DNA of 64,000 bases from an uncultured Alteromonas sp. GTDB lineage: Bacteria; Pseudomonadota; Gammaproteobacteria; Enterobacterales; Alteromonadaceae. The stretch spans positions 20,282-84,281 of the forward strand of contig NZ_CAJXQY010000004.1 in assembly GCF_913058315.1 (NCBI RefSeq), in the 5' to 3' direction. Position numbers and translations under genes: made by a program. Below, in pieces: positions 34,262-42,761 of the stretch (its first letter is position 1; each line of letters begins with the position of its first letter). Below the pieces are notes generated by a model that saw only the letters and a program-made list of their open reading frames with translations, was not told where the DNA came from and made no database searches.

Positions 34262-35350
34262 CTAATTTTCGATATCAGCCAGATAGTCGGCGTTCAGTAT
34301 TGCCGTAAGATTCTCATTCTGAATATCGTTGGTCCAGAATTCAAAGTTTTTAAATCCGGCCCCCACAAAAAATGCCATTTCGTTGCGAAAAACCTGCTCA
34401 GTCGTCATACCTTCGTCAAAGCGTTCCGGCTCATCGGTAAAACTGGCGATGGTCTGACAAATGGCGAAAGAGTTGTTGGCGGCTTGCTGGGCGACACTAA
34501 ATACCGGATATTCAGACTCCCTGGGATTAGTGGCCATACGTGATGCGCACCACCAGATTGCCACACCACAACGCTCGCCAATAGTGTCAAAACAATAATC
34601 GTAGGCCGTTTGTGCCAGGGCAGCGCTGTCGAACACGGTATGCGCTTCAAGTATAATGGAGGTCGTTGGAAAATACGTCATATACATATCCACCACGCTG
34701 TTGTAAGCGTCGCTAAGCCGGGAAAAGGTGTAGCCGGCCGCTGCAAACTCGCTCTCATCCACACGCCAGTGCATCTCAACGCCGTTAGTCATCGCGGCAT
34801 AAGTAACGTAAATACCGGCCAGGTTGGGGTGACTGTCGAACTGCACACCGAGTTCGCTTACCAACGCTTCTTTATAACTCAGATAATCAGCATCCCACGG
34901 TAAGCACGTCACCGCCGGGTTGCCCCTGAACGAGTAGTCAAAGGTCACACACTCATCGAGCAGCCACTGGGGCATCTCTTTGCTATCAATGACTGCCAGA
35001 TTGACGAAATCGCCCAGGGTTTCAGCTTCCAGTAGTTCTCGCTCTATCACTGAAAAGTCATATTCTCCGGCCGTGGGATTGATATCTGACCAGCTTAACC
35101 TAATCAGCGTGCCAGAGACGTGAGCTAAGCCATTAATATGTTCGGATACCTGGGTTGAAGGGGTATTGATGTTTCTGACGCCCGCACTGTTAAAAACGCC
35201 CTGAGGGGCCGCTTTCGTTTCGCCTGCCGGGGGCGGATCAGGCACTGGTGGCAAAGGCGTTGGCGTTGGGGAAGACGTTGCAGAGTTACCGCCTCCACAA
35301 GCCGTTATAAGCAGTACCATAGCAATCAGCAAAACGAATAGTCGAAACAA
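34262..35350 (-). CDS. Glycoside-hydrolase-like lipoprotein, paralogue 1
   Basis: A 362-residue lipoprotein: signal peptide with lipobox LITAC (Cys18), a short Pro/Thr linker (about 28-41), then one domain resembling the TIM-barrel glycosidases of the GH42/GH5 superfamily (LIRLSWSDINPTAGEYDFS). Two glutamates conserved in all three paralogues of this window fit an acid/base and nucleophile pair: Glu192 in TNGVEMHW and Glu235 in ILEAHTVFDS. Four or more cysteines suggest disulfides. Likely anchored in the outer membrane or periplasm, acting on the local glycan. No named family was recognised; catalysis is inference. Confidence 0.62.
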   Translation of the reverse strand: MFRLFVLLIAMVLLITACGGGNSATSSPTPTPLPPVPDPPPAGETKAAPQGVFNSAGVRNINTPSTQVSEHINGLAHVSGTLIRLSWSDINPTAGEYDFSVIERELLEAETLGDFVNLAVIDSKEMPQWLLDECVTFDYSFRGNPAVTCLPWDADYLSYKEALVSELGVQFDSHPNLAGIYVTYAAMTNGVEMHWRVDESEFAAAGYTFSRLSDAYNSVVDMYMTYFPTTSIILEAHTVFDSAALAQTAYDYCFDTIGERCGVAIWWCASRMATNPRESEYPVFSVAQQAANNSFAICQTIASFTDEPERFDEGMTTEQVFRNEMAFFVGAGFKNFEFWTNDIQNENLTAILNADYLADIEN

Positions 35351-35496
35351 AGGTGGTTACCTCGTTGATAGAAACAGCGCATTCGATTATCAGACCGACC
35401 CGGTTACTGCTTTCGGGCTGAATCTTACTCAATCAAAGTATGCTGGTAATCTCTCTCATTCTCAACTATGACGTGACGAGCTGTTACCGACAAATA

Positions 35497-35521
35497 TAAA
35501 AAAGGCCCCGAATGGGGCCTG
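35497..35521 (-). terminator. Intrinsic terminator after paralogue 2
   Basis: AGGCCCC-ATTC-GGGGCCT on the minus strand followed by six T, 20 bases beyond the stop of the repeat-containing gene. Confidence 0.85.
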
Positions 35522-35540
35522 AGAAATCATGCTGCGAGGC

Positions 35541-36923
35541 TTACTTCAGCAGCGGGGCGTACTCGTTTTCCAGAATAGTCATCAAACTGGCATCCTTTAA
35601 GTCAGCAGACCAAATCTCGAAGTTTTTAAACCCTTCGCCGATGAAGAAGTCCATTTCGTTGCGTAATGCTTCTTCTGATGTCCAGCCCTGACCAGAATCG
35701 AAACGGTCTGGCTGTGTGCTGAAATTACCGATGGTCTGACATACAGCAAACGAGAGTTCAGTAGCTTGCTGGGCAACATGATAAACCGGGTATTCCGCCT
35801 CTCTTGGATCGGTTGCCATACGTGATGAACACCACCAGATGGCCACACCACAACGACTGCCCAGTGTATCGTAACAATGATTGAAGGCATTCTCAGCGAG
35901 GTAGGACTCGTCGAAAACCGTGTGAACTTCCATCATTATTGGCGTAGTGGTAAACGCGGCAGCATACATATCCATAACATCGTTATACGACTGCTCTAGG
36001 CGGTCTGGCGTATAACCGGCTGCTGTGAACTCATTTTCATCCACACGCCAGTGCATCTCAATACCGTTAGACATAGCCGCGTAGCTCATATAAACGCCAC
36101 GCAGGTTAGGGTGCGAGTCAAACTGTGCACCTAATCGACTCACCAGCTCGGCTTTAAATTGCTGATAGTTGCTATCCCATGGCAAGCAGGTGGTAGCGGG
36201 CTGGCCACGGAAACTGTAATCGAAGGTTTCACACTGATCCAATACATACTGGGGCATTTCCTTACTATCGAGAATCGCCAGGCTGATACTGGCATCCAAC
36301 GCTGCGGCGGCTGCCAGTTCATTTTCTAACGGTGTGAAGTCGAACACTCCTTCAGAGGGGTTAATTGCCTTCCAGCTGACTCTCACCAGACTGCCTGACA
36401 CATAATCTTCGCCGTTAATATCATCACGAATTATGGTACCGCGCTGATCGCTCGAGCTGATAACCCCTGCACTGTGGTAGAGCCCCTGAGGTGCACTCTT
36501 AGTGTCTGGCTCCGGAGCAGGTTCAGGCGTTGGTTCCGGAGTTGGTTCCGGAGTTGGCTCTGGAGTCGGCTCAGGCGTTGGCTCAGGCGTAGGCTCTGGA
36601 GTTGGTTCAGGCGTTGGCTCTGGAGTCGGCTCTGGAGTCGGCTCTGGAGTCGGCTCAGGCGTTGGCTCTGGAGTCGGCTCAGGCGTTGGCTCTGGAGTCG
36701 GCTCAGGTGCAGGGTTCCTGAAGTTTCGGCGCCAGAAGTTACGGGAAGTAGCAGTCGCAGTAAACGCACTGGTACGAGAAAATTGAACTTGGGTCGATCC
36801 ATCGAGGTTATTGGTTTCCATACCTTTACGGGTGAAGTTAGTGTCGCTCAGGTTAGCAGCACCTGCAGAGAATGTTGCAGAGATCACAGCAGTAGCAACA
36901 ACACTTTTAATAAAACCAGTCAT
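35541..36923 (-). CDS. Secreted glycoside-hydrolase-like protein with Pro-Thr-Glu repeat linker, paralogue 2
   Basis: A 460-residue protein with a signal peptide (cleavage near AGA-AN, about residue 23) instead of a lipobox. Residues 24-70 are polar. About residues 71-140 are a tandem P-E-P-T linker, and the rest is the same TIM-barrel-like domain as the gene downstream, with Glu289 (SNGIEMHW) and Glu332 ([10 protein letters not shown]) conserved and the same cysteine pattern ([21 protein letters not shown]). The long rigid linker may hold the catalytic-like domain away from an N-terminal anchor or partner. Closely related to paralogue 1, so recent tandem duplication is likely. Confidence 0.65.
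   Translation of the reverse strand: MTGFIKSVVATAVISATFSAGAANLSDTNFTRKGMETNNLDGSTQVQFSRTSAFTATATSRNFWRRNFRNPAPEPTPEPTPEPTPEPTPEPTPEPTPEPTPEPTPEPTPEPTPEPTPEPTPEPTPEPTPEPTPEPAPEPDTKSAPQGLYHSAGVISSSDQRGTIIRDDINGEDYVSGSLVRVSWKAINPSEGVFDFTPLENELAAAAALDASISLAILDSKEMPQYVLDQCETFDYSFRGQPATTCLPWDSNYQQFKAELVSRLGAQFDSHPNLRGVYMSYAAMSNGIEMHWRVDENEFTAAGYTPDRLEQSYNDVMDMYAAAFTTTPIMMEVHTVFDESYLAENAFNHCYDTLGSRCGVAIWWCSSRMATDPREAEYPVYHVAQQATELSFAVCQTIGNFSTQPDRFDSGQGWTSEEALRNEMDFFIGEGFKNFEIWSADLKDASLMTILENEYAPLLK
36508..36711 (-). repeat. 12-bp tandem repeat encoding the P-E-P-T linker
   Basis: Seventeen contiguous 12-base units (204 bases), mostly GGCTCTGGAGTC or GGCTCAGGCGTT on the plus strand, differing mainly at third codon positions. 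The minus strand reads Pro-Glu-Pro-Thr; the two terminal units have Ala for Thr. The opposite strand is also open (Gly-Ser-Gly-Val), a by-product of the repeat. Copy number is likely variable between strains. Confidence 0.93.
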
Positions 36924-37492
36924 TTCTATTTACCTCAAAAAAAACTTAAACACGGTTGCAAAGAACGGGATGCATTAAAGTCTTTTTCGGTATAAATAAA
37001 AATCACAGCCCCTATACGAGGGTATATAAAACGCGACCTGAAGCTATTTTACGGCCTTTTTGCGGAATCATTATCGCCTCGGGCAACGCATAATTTAAGC
37101 CTTAATGAAAAGACTAACCCTATGACACAAAACAGCTTTAATGCTATTCACTTTTGCTATTCTGAGCGATATTAAAAAAGACAGGCTTTAATCATATTCA
37201 TCCGCACAATCAGGTATACAAAAAAATAACCTACAGTGTGAAAGAAAATTGAATAACGGCGGTTGAGACACTTAAAAATGCTAAAAAGTACGATAAAACA
37301 ACAGGATCTAATAAAAAATGGTGACCGGGGTTTTCCTGAGCACAACATTCTTACTATTTTTGCTCACAGGTGAGCGAAGTAATCTAAAAAGGAGTGTTTT
37401 TCCCAGGGGTCTATGGCACGATAAATGACTCTCGCAAAAATTAAATAATGCACAGTACGCACTGAAGCAACCCTACACGACAGGAGTAATGC
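36924..37492. promoter_or_regulatory. AT-rich divergent region, paralogue 2 / gmhA
   Basis: 569 bases with no supported gene. It is clearly AT-richer than its surroundings. It holds an inverted repeat TGAGCA-N18-TGCTCA (37,337-37,366) and a partial sigma-54-like element, TGGCACG at 37,414-37,420 with a -12 part that lacks the expected GC. AGGAG at 37,482-37,486 is the gmhA ribosome site. This region probably carries the control of both flanking glycan-locus genes. Confidence 0.4.
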
Positions 37493-38068
37493 ATGAGCCC
37501 GGATATTCTGGAAGAAATCAAAGCATCCATCGCGGTAAAAGAAGCCACATTACAGGATGAAGCACTGCTATCTCAACTTAGCGACCTAATTGATGCATGC
37601 CTGACTTCATTGCAACAAGGCGGTAAAATCATTTTCTGCGGAAACGGCGGCAGTTTCGCCGACGCACAGCATTTATCTGCTGAGTTTACGTCCCGCTTTC
37701 TGTTCGATCGGGCGCCACTGCCTTCGTTGGCATTAGGTACCAACAATTCCGCCATCAGCGCCATTGGCAACGACTATGGCTATGAATTCGTTTTTTCCCG
37801 GGAGCTGCAAAGTATCGCTACTGAAAAAGACGTATTTGTGGGTATTTCTACCAGCGGCAACAGTCCGAATGTGATTGCTGCAGTGGAAGTGGCGAAAACA
37901 ATGAACGTTACTACCTATGTATTAACCGGTAAAACCGGGGGTAAGTTAAAAGCACTGTGTAATTGCCTATGCATTCCTTCGCCAGATACGGCACGGATTC
38001 AGGAGTGTCATATTCTGCTCGGCCACATATTGTGCGGACAGGTAGAAAAGCGTTATTTCAAAGGATAA
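37493..38068 (+). CDS. gmhA: Sedoheptulose 7-phosphate isomerase
   Basis: A 191-residue SIS-domain enzyme that converts sedoheptulose 7-phosphate to D-glycero-D-manno-heptose 7-phosphate, the first step of nucleotide-heptose synthesis. GNGGSFADAQHLSAEF and GISTSGNSPNVIAAVE are the phosphate-binding SIS motifs, and RIQECHILLGHILC holds the C-terminal catalytic His region. It is the only plus-strand gene of the glycan locus and stands alone between its own promoter region and a terminator. Together with HddA, GmhB and HddC it completes a GDP-heptose pathway. Confidence 0.9.
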   Translation: MSPDILEEIKASIAVKEATLQDEALLSQLSDLIDACLTSLQQGGKIIFCGNGGSFADAQHLSAEFTSRFLFDRAPLPSLALGTNNSAISAIGNDYGYEFVFSRELQSIATEKDVFVGISTSGNSPNVIAAVEVAKTMNVTTYVLTGKTGGKLKALCNCLCIPSPDTARIQECHILLGHILCGQVEKRYFKG

Positions 38069-38106
38069 GGTAAAAGACTGACGCGCTAATTCAGTTGATA
38101 CTCAAT

Positions 38107-38133
38107 AAAAAAGCACCGTAAGGTGCTTTTTTA
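38107..38133. terminator. Bidirectional terminator, gmhA / cytochrome peroxidase
   Basis: AAAAAAGCACC-GTAA-GGTGCTTTTTT, a 6-bp GC-containing stem extended by A-T pairs, between two converging genes. Confidence 0.83.
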
Positions 38134-38158
38134 TTGAACGTTTCAGGTAACGCCGCCG

Positions 38159-39514
38159 TTAATCAAAAACCGGCAGGCCGCTGGGGACTTCAGCAGGGAT
38201 CATTTCCCCCCTTTCAAAGCTGTTCCAGTCGGTGAGTGCTTTCAGGAACGCCATAATATCATCAACCTGATCTTCGCTCAGATTTGCAGGCTGCAATTCA
38301 TTTGCGTCAATGACATCCTGACGCAGCACCAGATCGTTGTAGCCTTCCAGATCGGTTAATTCAAACTCTGCATGTTGAGCCACGACTAACTGACTACCAT
38401 CATAATTTTCCAGCGCTGTAAGCGGATCCAGATGATGTTCAATAACGCCTCGTAAGGTTGCGTAGGCACCATCATGGCCATAAGGTGCGGTTAGCCATAC
38501 ATTTCGCAGGGATGGTGTTTTAAATTTCGCCCAGTCCTCAGACTTACCGGTACGTTCAGCACGCCCCCTATCCTGCAGCGGAAAACGGAACTCTGGACCA
38601 GGACCTACCTGAGGCATAGCAATCCCATGGAACCCCTGATCGGTTTGAAATTTGCCACTGTGACAGCTTGAACACCCAGACTCGCCATAGAATAAATTCA
38701 TACCGCGCACTTGTTGTGCGGTGAGCGCATCGGTGTTGCCGCGTAAGTAGTCATCAAAAGGGCTGTTGTCACTTCTAAAGGCGACGGCCTGAAAAGCGCC
38801 GACAGCATTGGCATAGTGCTGAATTTGCATATCCCCGGCACTCAGAATTTCGCCTGGATAAGCATCCATAAACAATTGCACATACAGCGGAATCGCTCGT
38901 AAACGTTGCATATAAACGTTCCAGATAGCCGGAAAGTTTGCAGGCCCGATACGGGGTCTGACCACAGAAGACACCTCATTATCGCCAATTTCCCCCATCA
39001 TTTCCGCGAAGTTTGTAATTGGAAATAATGATTGTCCGGCTAAAACGTTTTCAATATTACGCGGTGTGGCACGACCTGACGGCAAATCCAAACGTCCATC
39101 ACTGATCTGATGAATCCCATTCCAGTTCATTTTGATGAACTCTTTGGCGCCAAGATTAAACAGGTGTGGTGCATGCCGGCCAATTCGGGTGGTCACGGCT
39201 TCCGCCCCTTCACCAGTGGTGCGATAACGGCCAAGGCCACGACCACCTTCGCCGATCCCCAGAGACAAACCGTCACCACTGGTGAGCAGTGGGTTATGAC
39301 AGGTCGCACAGGATATGTTTTGGTTACCGCTCATGATTTTATCAAAAAACAGCATATTCCCCAGTTTAACCTTAGCCTGGGGCGGGGCGCCGTTATCGTA
39401 ATAATCGGCATCGGTGACCGGTTCAGGAAGTTCCTGTGCCTGTGCGCTACTTAACGTAACGGATATTCCCAGAGACACAGCTAACAGTTTCAGTATATCG
39501 GTATATCTGACCAT
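38159..39514 (-). CDS. Dihaem cytochrome c peroxidase-family protein
   Basis: Start at 39,514 (AGGAG upstream) gives 451 residues with a signal peptide (LLAVSLGISVTLSSAQA). Two haem c sites are visible: CATCH at 69-73 and CSSCH at 281-285, with MGEIGDNE and YGHDGAYATLRGVIEHH resembling the MauG/CcpA family. Such periplasmic proteins reduce peroxide or oxidise a protein or organic substrate. It lies 211 bases after the long glycan operon, on the same strand. Whether it acts on the glycan is unknown. Confidence 0.83.
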   Translation of the reverse strand: MVRYTDILKLLAVSLGISVTLSSAQAQELPEPVTDADYYDNGAPPQAKVKLGNMLFFDKIMSGNQNISCATCHNPLLTSGDGLSLGIGEGGRGLGRYRTTGEGAEAVTTRIGRHAPHLFNLGAKEFIKMNWNGIHQISDGRLDLPSGRATPRNIENVLAGQSLFPITNFAEMMGEIGDNEVSSVVRPRIGPANFPAIWNVYMQRLRAIPLYVQLFMDAYPGEILSAGDMQIQHYANAVGAFQAVAFRSDNSPFDDYLRGNTDALTAQQVRGMNLFYGESGCSSCHSGKFQTDQGFHGIAMPQVGPGPEFRFPLQDRGRAERTGKSEDWAKFKTPSLRNVWLTAPYGHDGAYATLRGVIEHHLDPLTALENYDGSQLVVAQHAEFELTDLEGYNDLVLRQDVIDANELQPANLSEDQVDDIMAFLKALTDWNSFERGEMIPAEVPSGLPVFD

Positions 39515-39725
39515 AAGGTCTTCTCCTTGTGTTCCAACCCATTGCACTTACTGCTGTGCACTCAGAGTGTTTCTTGTTTTTGTGTTTTATTGCTTTTGTA
39601 AAATTAATGCTGCAATATGGGGACCATAATTTACTCAAGTAAATACAGCCATTTATAACTTCAAGTATAGAAAGCAGGCACCAAGCTGAACAAAAAAGCA
39701 TCAACCTGGTGCAAGGCCACTTGCC

Positions 39726-42713
39726 TTACTCGCGAATTTGTATTTCTCTTATAAAAGGATATTCCCGGGCCGGGTTTGCACCGAAATCACGGCACCAAAT
39801 GCGTAACAGGTAGGTTCCTGGCTCTTGCAAGGTCCCATTACCCGAAGTACCGTCCCATTCGTAATAGACATCCTGCGCACCTTGTTCGCCATCATAGCCG
39901 CCCCCCAATTGGGTTCTGACCAGCTCGTTTATGGTGGTGAAGCCCGATTCATCGAAGATGTAAATAGTAACAACCGCACTTTCAGTAATGTGAAAACCGA
40001 TGCTCCCTGCTGTACCGGCACTGAGATCCACGTCGACAATTTCCAGGTTTTCCACTTCCACCGGTGTCATATCAATGACAATATCAACGGCAGATTGCGC
40101 CGTACTGCCGTCATCTGACTGAATAAACACATTAAAGGTATAGGTCCCTTCCGGATACGAGGTGCCGTCTTCAAGCAAACCATCCCATTCGATGGTGGTT
40201 GACGCACTCTCACCGGTCTGAGAAAAGATAAGATTGGCATCACTGTCGAGCAACGTCACTTCCCAGGGTAACGACTGATTAAAAGTAGCCGTTGCAATGG
40301 CAATATCCGTTCTGCCATCATCATTCGGCGAAAATGCCTGTCGGTCTGTTGTAAAAGTTACGATTTGTGGAAGTCGCTCAGGTGAATCGACACTATAAAC
40401 CCGAATAGTACCGGTTCTTTCGATTGGTATTCGCTCGGGTGTGTAGGCGGTTATTACGTAACTGTACTCTCCTTCACTCACCACTTCCCCGTCAGCATTT
40501 CGTCCATCCCAGAAGTAATACGTACTGGTTCCGGTGCTGGAAATATTGACGACACTGGCGCCCGTATTTGTGTAAATCGCCACATTCGAGACCAACGAAT
40601 CGGAGAAAGCAGCAGCGAGCATTACCGGTAATTCAGCCTCAGGGTCAAAGAAGCCGGGAACGTCACTGATGTCATTCACTAGCGGGATAGCACTAGTGCC
40701 GTAAGACAGTGCAATATCGAAAGAGTCATAACGATTATCATCCCACCCGACAATAAAGTTGTTATTCTCATCGACGTCCGAATCGATAACCAGCGAACCG
40801 TTATCACTCGGTGAAATCACCACCAAATCACTAAATGTTTCGCCACCATCCTCAGACTCCACATACACTGTTTCATAATTGCCCGTGGTGGTATCTGACC
40901 AAGCCAGAAAAACGTCGCCGGTGGGTCCGACAGCCAGAGAGGGGTAAATAGACGTCCCGCTGTTAGCCGAAATATTTCGTGACTCGCTAAAAGTCTCGCC
41001 GCCATCGCTTGATCTCATCATTAGGATATCGGTATTCTGATTTAACAACTCCTGATCCCAGACAATATAAACAATATCGCCATAGGCCTGAATATCCGGT
41101 CGCTGGATTGTATCCGGCGAAACATAAAGCTGACGGGGCGTTTCGAACGTTTCGCCGCTATCGGATGACGTTACATAAATCAGGCTGTCCTGTTGTGCCC
41201 AGACTATTCTTACCAGACCACTGTCACTTACGGTTAGCGCAGGTTCAACAATCACGTTTGTTCTGTAACGCAACGGGCTGCTAAACGTTGCGCCATTGTC
41301 TGTGGAGCGAATAATATTGACCGCGGTATCCGATGACCACACCACATAGATGACGCCAGCGGCGTCAATGGCTATCGTAGGTTCGTTACTTGCCTGAGCT
41401 GAATTTGAAAGGTTCGTTTCTGGATTAATGTCATTGGCGTTTCGGGTTGGGCTGATCTCAAACACGCCTGATTCTTCGTTTTGCTCAAGGATCAGGTAAT
41501 AAATATCCGAAGTATTGGTTTTAGTATCCTGCCAAACCACGTGCACACTGCCGTCAGGCGCAACATCAATGTCTGCACGTTGCGCCAGACCGATGATTTC
41601 AGATCGTGAGTTTGAAAGCTTTATGACTGTCTGCTGTTCAAAACCATCCACTTTAACTGCGGTATAATAAACTTCGGTTGCTCCTTCGATGCCGGTGTTA
41701 TCATCCCAGACCGCATGATAGTTGCCGTTATTATCAAACTTAATGGCAGGCCGCAGAGTAAGACCGGGGTTATCCGATAAATTTACCGGTTCAAAGAAGT
41801 TAACTCCCGGTGAGCTTAAACCGGTATCACAAACGTCCCCCTGGCCATTTCCATCTTCGTCTTCCTGCTCGGGGTTGATATCAATCGGACAGTTATCTGT
41901 TCTGTCTGATACGCCATCGCTGTCGCGGTCACAGGCATCGCCCAGACCATCCTCGTTGCTATCGGCCTGATTAAAATTAGCAGTAAAAGGGCAGTTATCG
42001 AGTTCGGTTGGAATCGAGTCACTGTCTACATCACAGGCATTTCCCACCCCATCACCATTAGAATCTACCTGATCGGGATTATCCTCAAACGGGCAATTAT
42101 CCTCTACGTCCAGGATCAAGTCTGCATCGGTATCCTGGCAAGCATCGCCGGGGTAAGCTTCATCGCTGTTCAGCTGTTCGGGGTTTGCAACATCCGGGCA
42201 ATTGTCGATGCTATTGAGAATACCGTCGTTGTCATTGTCACAGGCATCACCAATGCCGTCACCATTGGCATCCAGCTGATCAATATTAGCTGTTGCCGGG
42301 CAGTTATCATCAATACTGCGAATGCCATCACTGTCTTCATCACAGGCGTCACCGATTGCATCGCCATTGCCATCGAGTTGTTCAGGGTTGAAGGTTGCCG
42401 GGCAGTTATCCACGGTACTTTCAATACCGTCACCATCAACGTCACATGCGTCCCCCAACCCATCACTGTTGGTGTCCAGCTGGTCGGTATTGGCCACCAG
42501 CGGACAGTTATCAATGTCGTCATCGATAGTATCGTTATCATTGTCGGTATCGCACTGATTAATAATGCCATCACCATCCTGATCGCCCGCACCAGGATTC
42601 ACCAGGGCTGAACAACGGTTCGCTTCGGTATCTTCTACCGAATTCCCTTCTCCGCAACCCGCCAGTAAGGTTACGCAAACAACAAGCATGAGAAAGACGC
42701 TATAGATTCTCAC
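39726..42713 (-). CDS. Large calcium-binding lipoprotein: thrombospondin type 3 repeats, BNR-like repeats, FlgD-type Ig domains
   Basis: The GTG at 42,713 has GGGAG eight bases upstream and gives 995 residues with lipobox LLAGC. Residues about 35-280 hold seven thrombospondin type 3 repeats (each with DNCP and DxDGxGDACD), expected to bind many calcium ions. The middle (about 290-680) has repeated SSDGGETF motifs typical of BNR/sialidase-like propellers. The C-terminal third has FlgD-like Ig domains (YYFWDGRNADGEVVSEG, FSPNDDGRTDI, YYEWDGTSGNG). A cell-surface adhesin or glycan-binding scaffold is the likely role. It is the last gene of the 20-gene run. Confidence 0.72.
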   Translation of the reverse strand: MRIYSVFLMLVVCVTLLAGCGEGNSVEDTEANRCSALVNPGAGDQDGDGIINQCDTDNDNDTIDDDIDNCPLVANTDQLDTNSDGLGDACDVDGDGIESTVDNCPATFNPEQLDGNGDAIGDACDEDSDGIRSIDDNCPATANIDQLDANGDGIGDACDNDNDGILNSIDNCPDVANPEQLNSDEAYPGDACQDTDADLILDVEDNCPFEDNPDQVDSNGDGVGNACDVDSDSIPTELDNCPFTANFNQADSNEDGLGDACDRDSDGVSDRTDNCPIDINPEQEDEDGNGQGDVCDTGLSSPGVNFFEPVNLSDNPGLTLRPAIKFDNNGNYHAVWDDNTGIEGATEVYYTAVKVDGFEQQTVIKLSNSRSEIIGLAQRADIDVAPDGSVHVVWQDTKTNTSDIYYLILEQNEESGVFEISPTRNANDINPETNLSNSAQASNEPTIAIDAAGVIYVVWSSDTAVNIIRSTDNGATFSSPLRYRTNVIVEPALTVSDSGLVRIVWAQQDSLIYVTSSDSGETFETPRQLYVSPDTIQRPDIQAYGDIVYIVWDQELLNQNTDILMMRSSDGGETFSESRNISANSGTSIYPSLAVGPTGDVFLAWSDTTTGNYETVYVESEDGGETFSDLVVISPSDNGSLVIDSDVDENNNFIVGWDDNRYDSFDIALSYGTSAIPLVNDISDVPGFFDPEAELPVMLAAAFSDSLVSNVAIYTNTGASVVNISSTGTSTYYFWDGRNADGEVVSEGEYSYVITAYTPERIPIERTGTIRVYSVDSPERLPQIVTFTTDRQAFSPNDDGRTDIAIATATFNQSLPWEVTLLDSDANLIFSQTGESASTTIEWDGLLEDGTSYPEGTYTFNVFIQSDDGSTAQSAVDIVIDMTPVEVENLEIVDVDLSAGTAGSIGFHITESAVVTIYIFDESGFTTINELVRTQLGGGYDGEQGAQDVYYEWDGTSGNGTLQEPGTYLLRIWCRDFGANPAREYPFIREIQIRE

Positions 42714-42761
42714 TACAATTACTCCCTGGTTTTGCACTGCTGCGACACTCAAACATCCTTA

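Noticed and set aside
36508..36711. Possible CRISPR-like array
   Set aside because: Units are 12 bases, contiguous and without spacers, and lie inside a coding frame.
36474..36995. Long plus-strand frames of Gly-Ser-Gly-Val and Arg-rich repeats
   Set aside because: They are antisense readings of the 12-bp repeat in the minus-strand gene; there is no ribosome site, and the minus-strand frame carries a signal peptide and a conserved domain.
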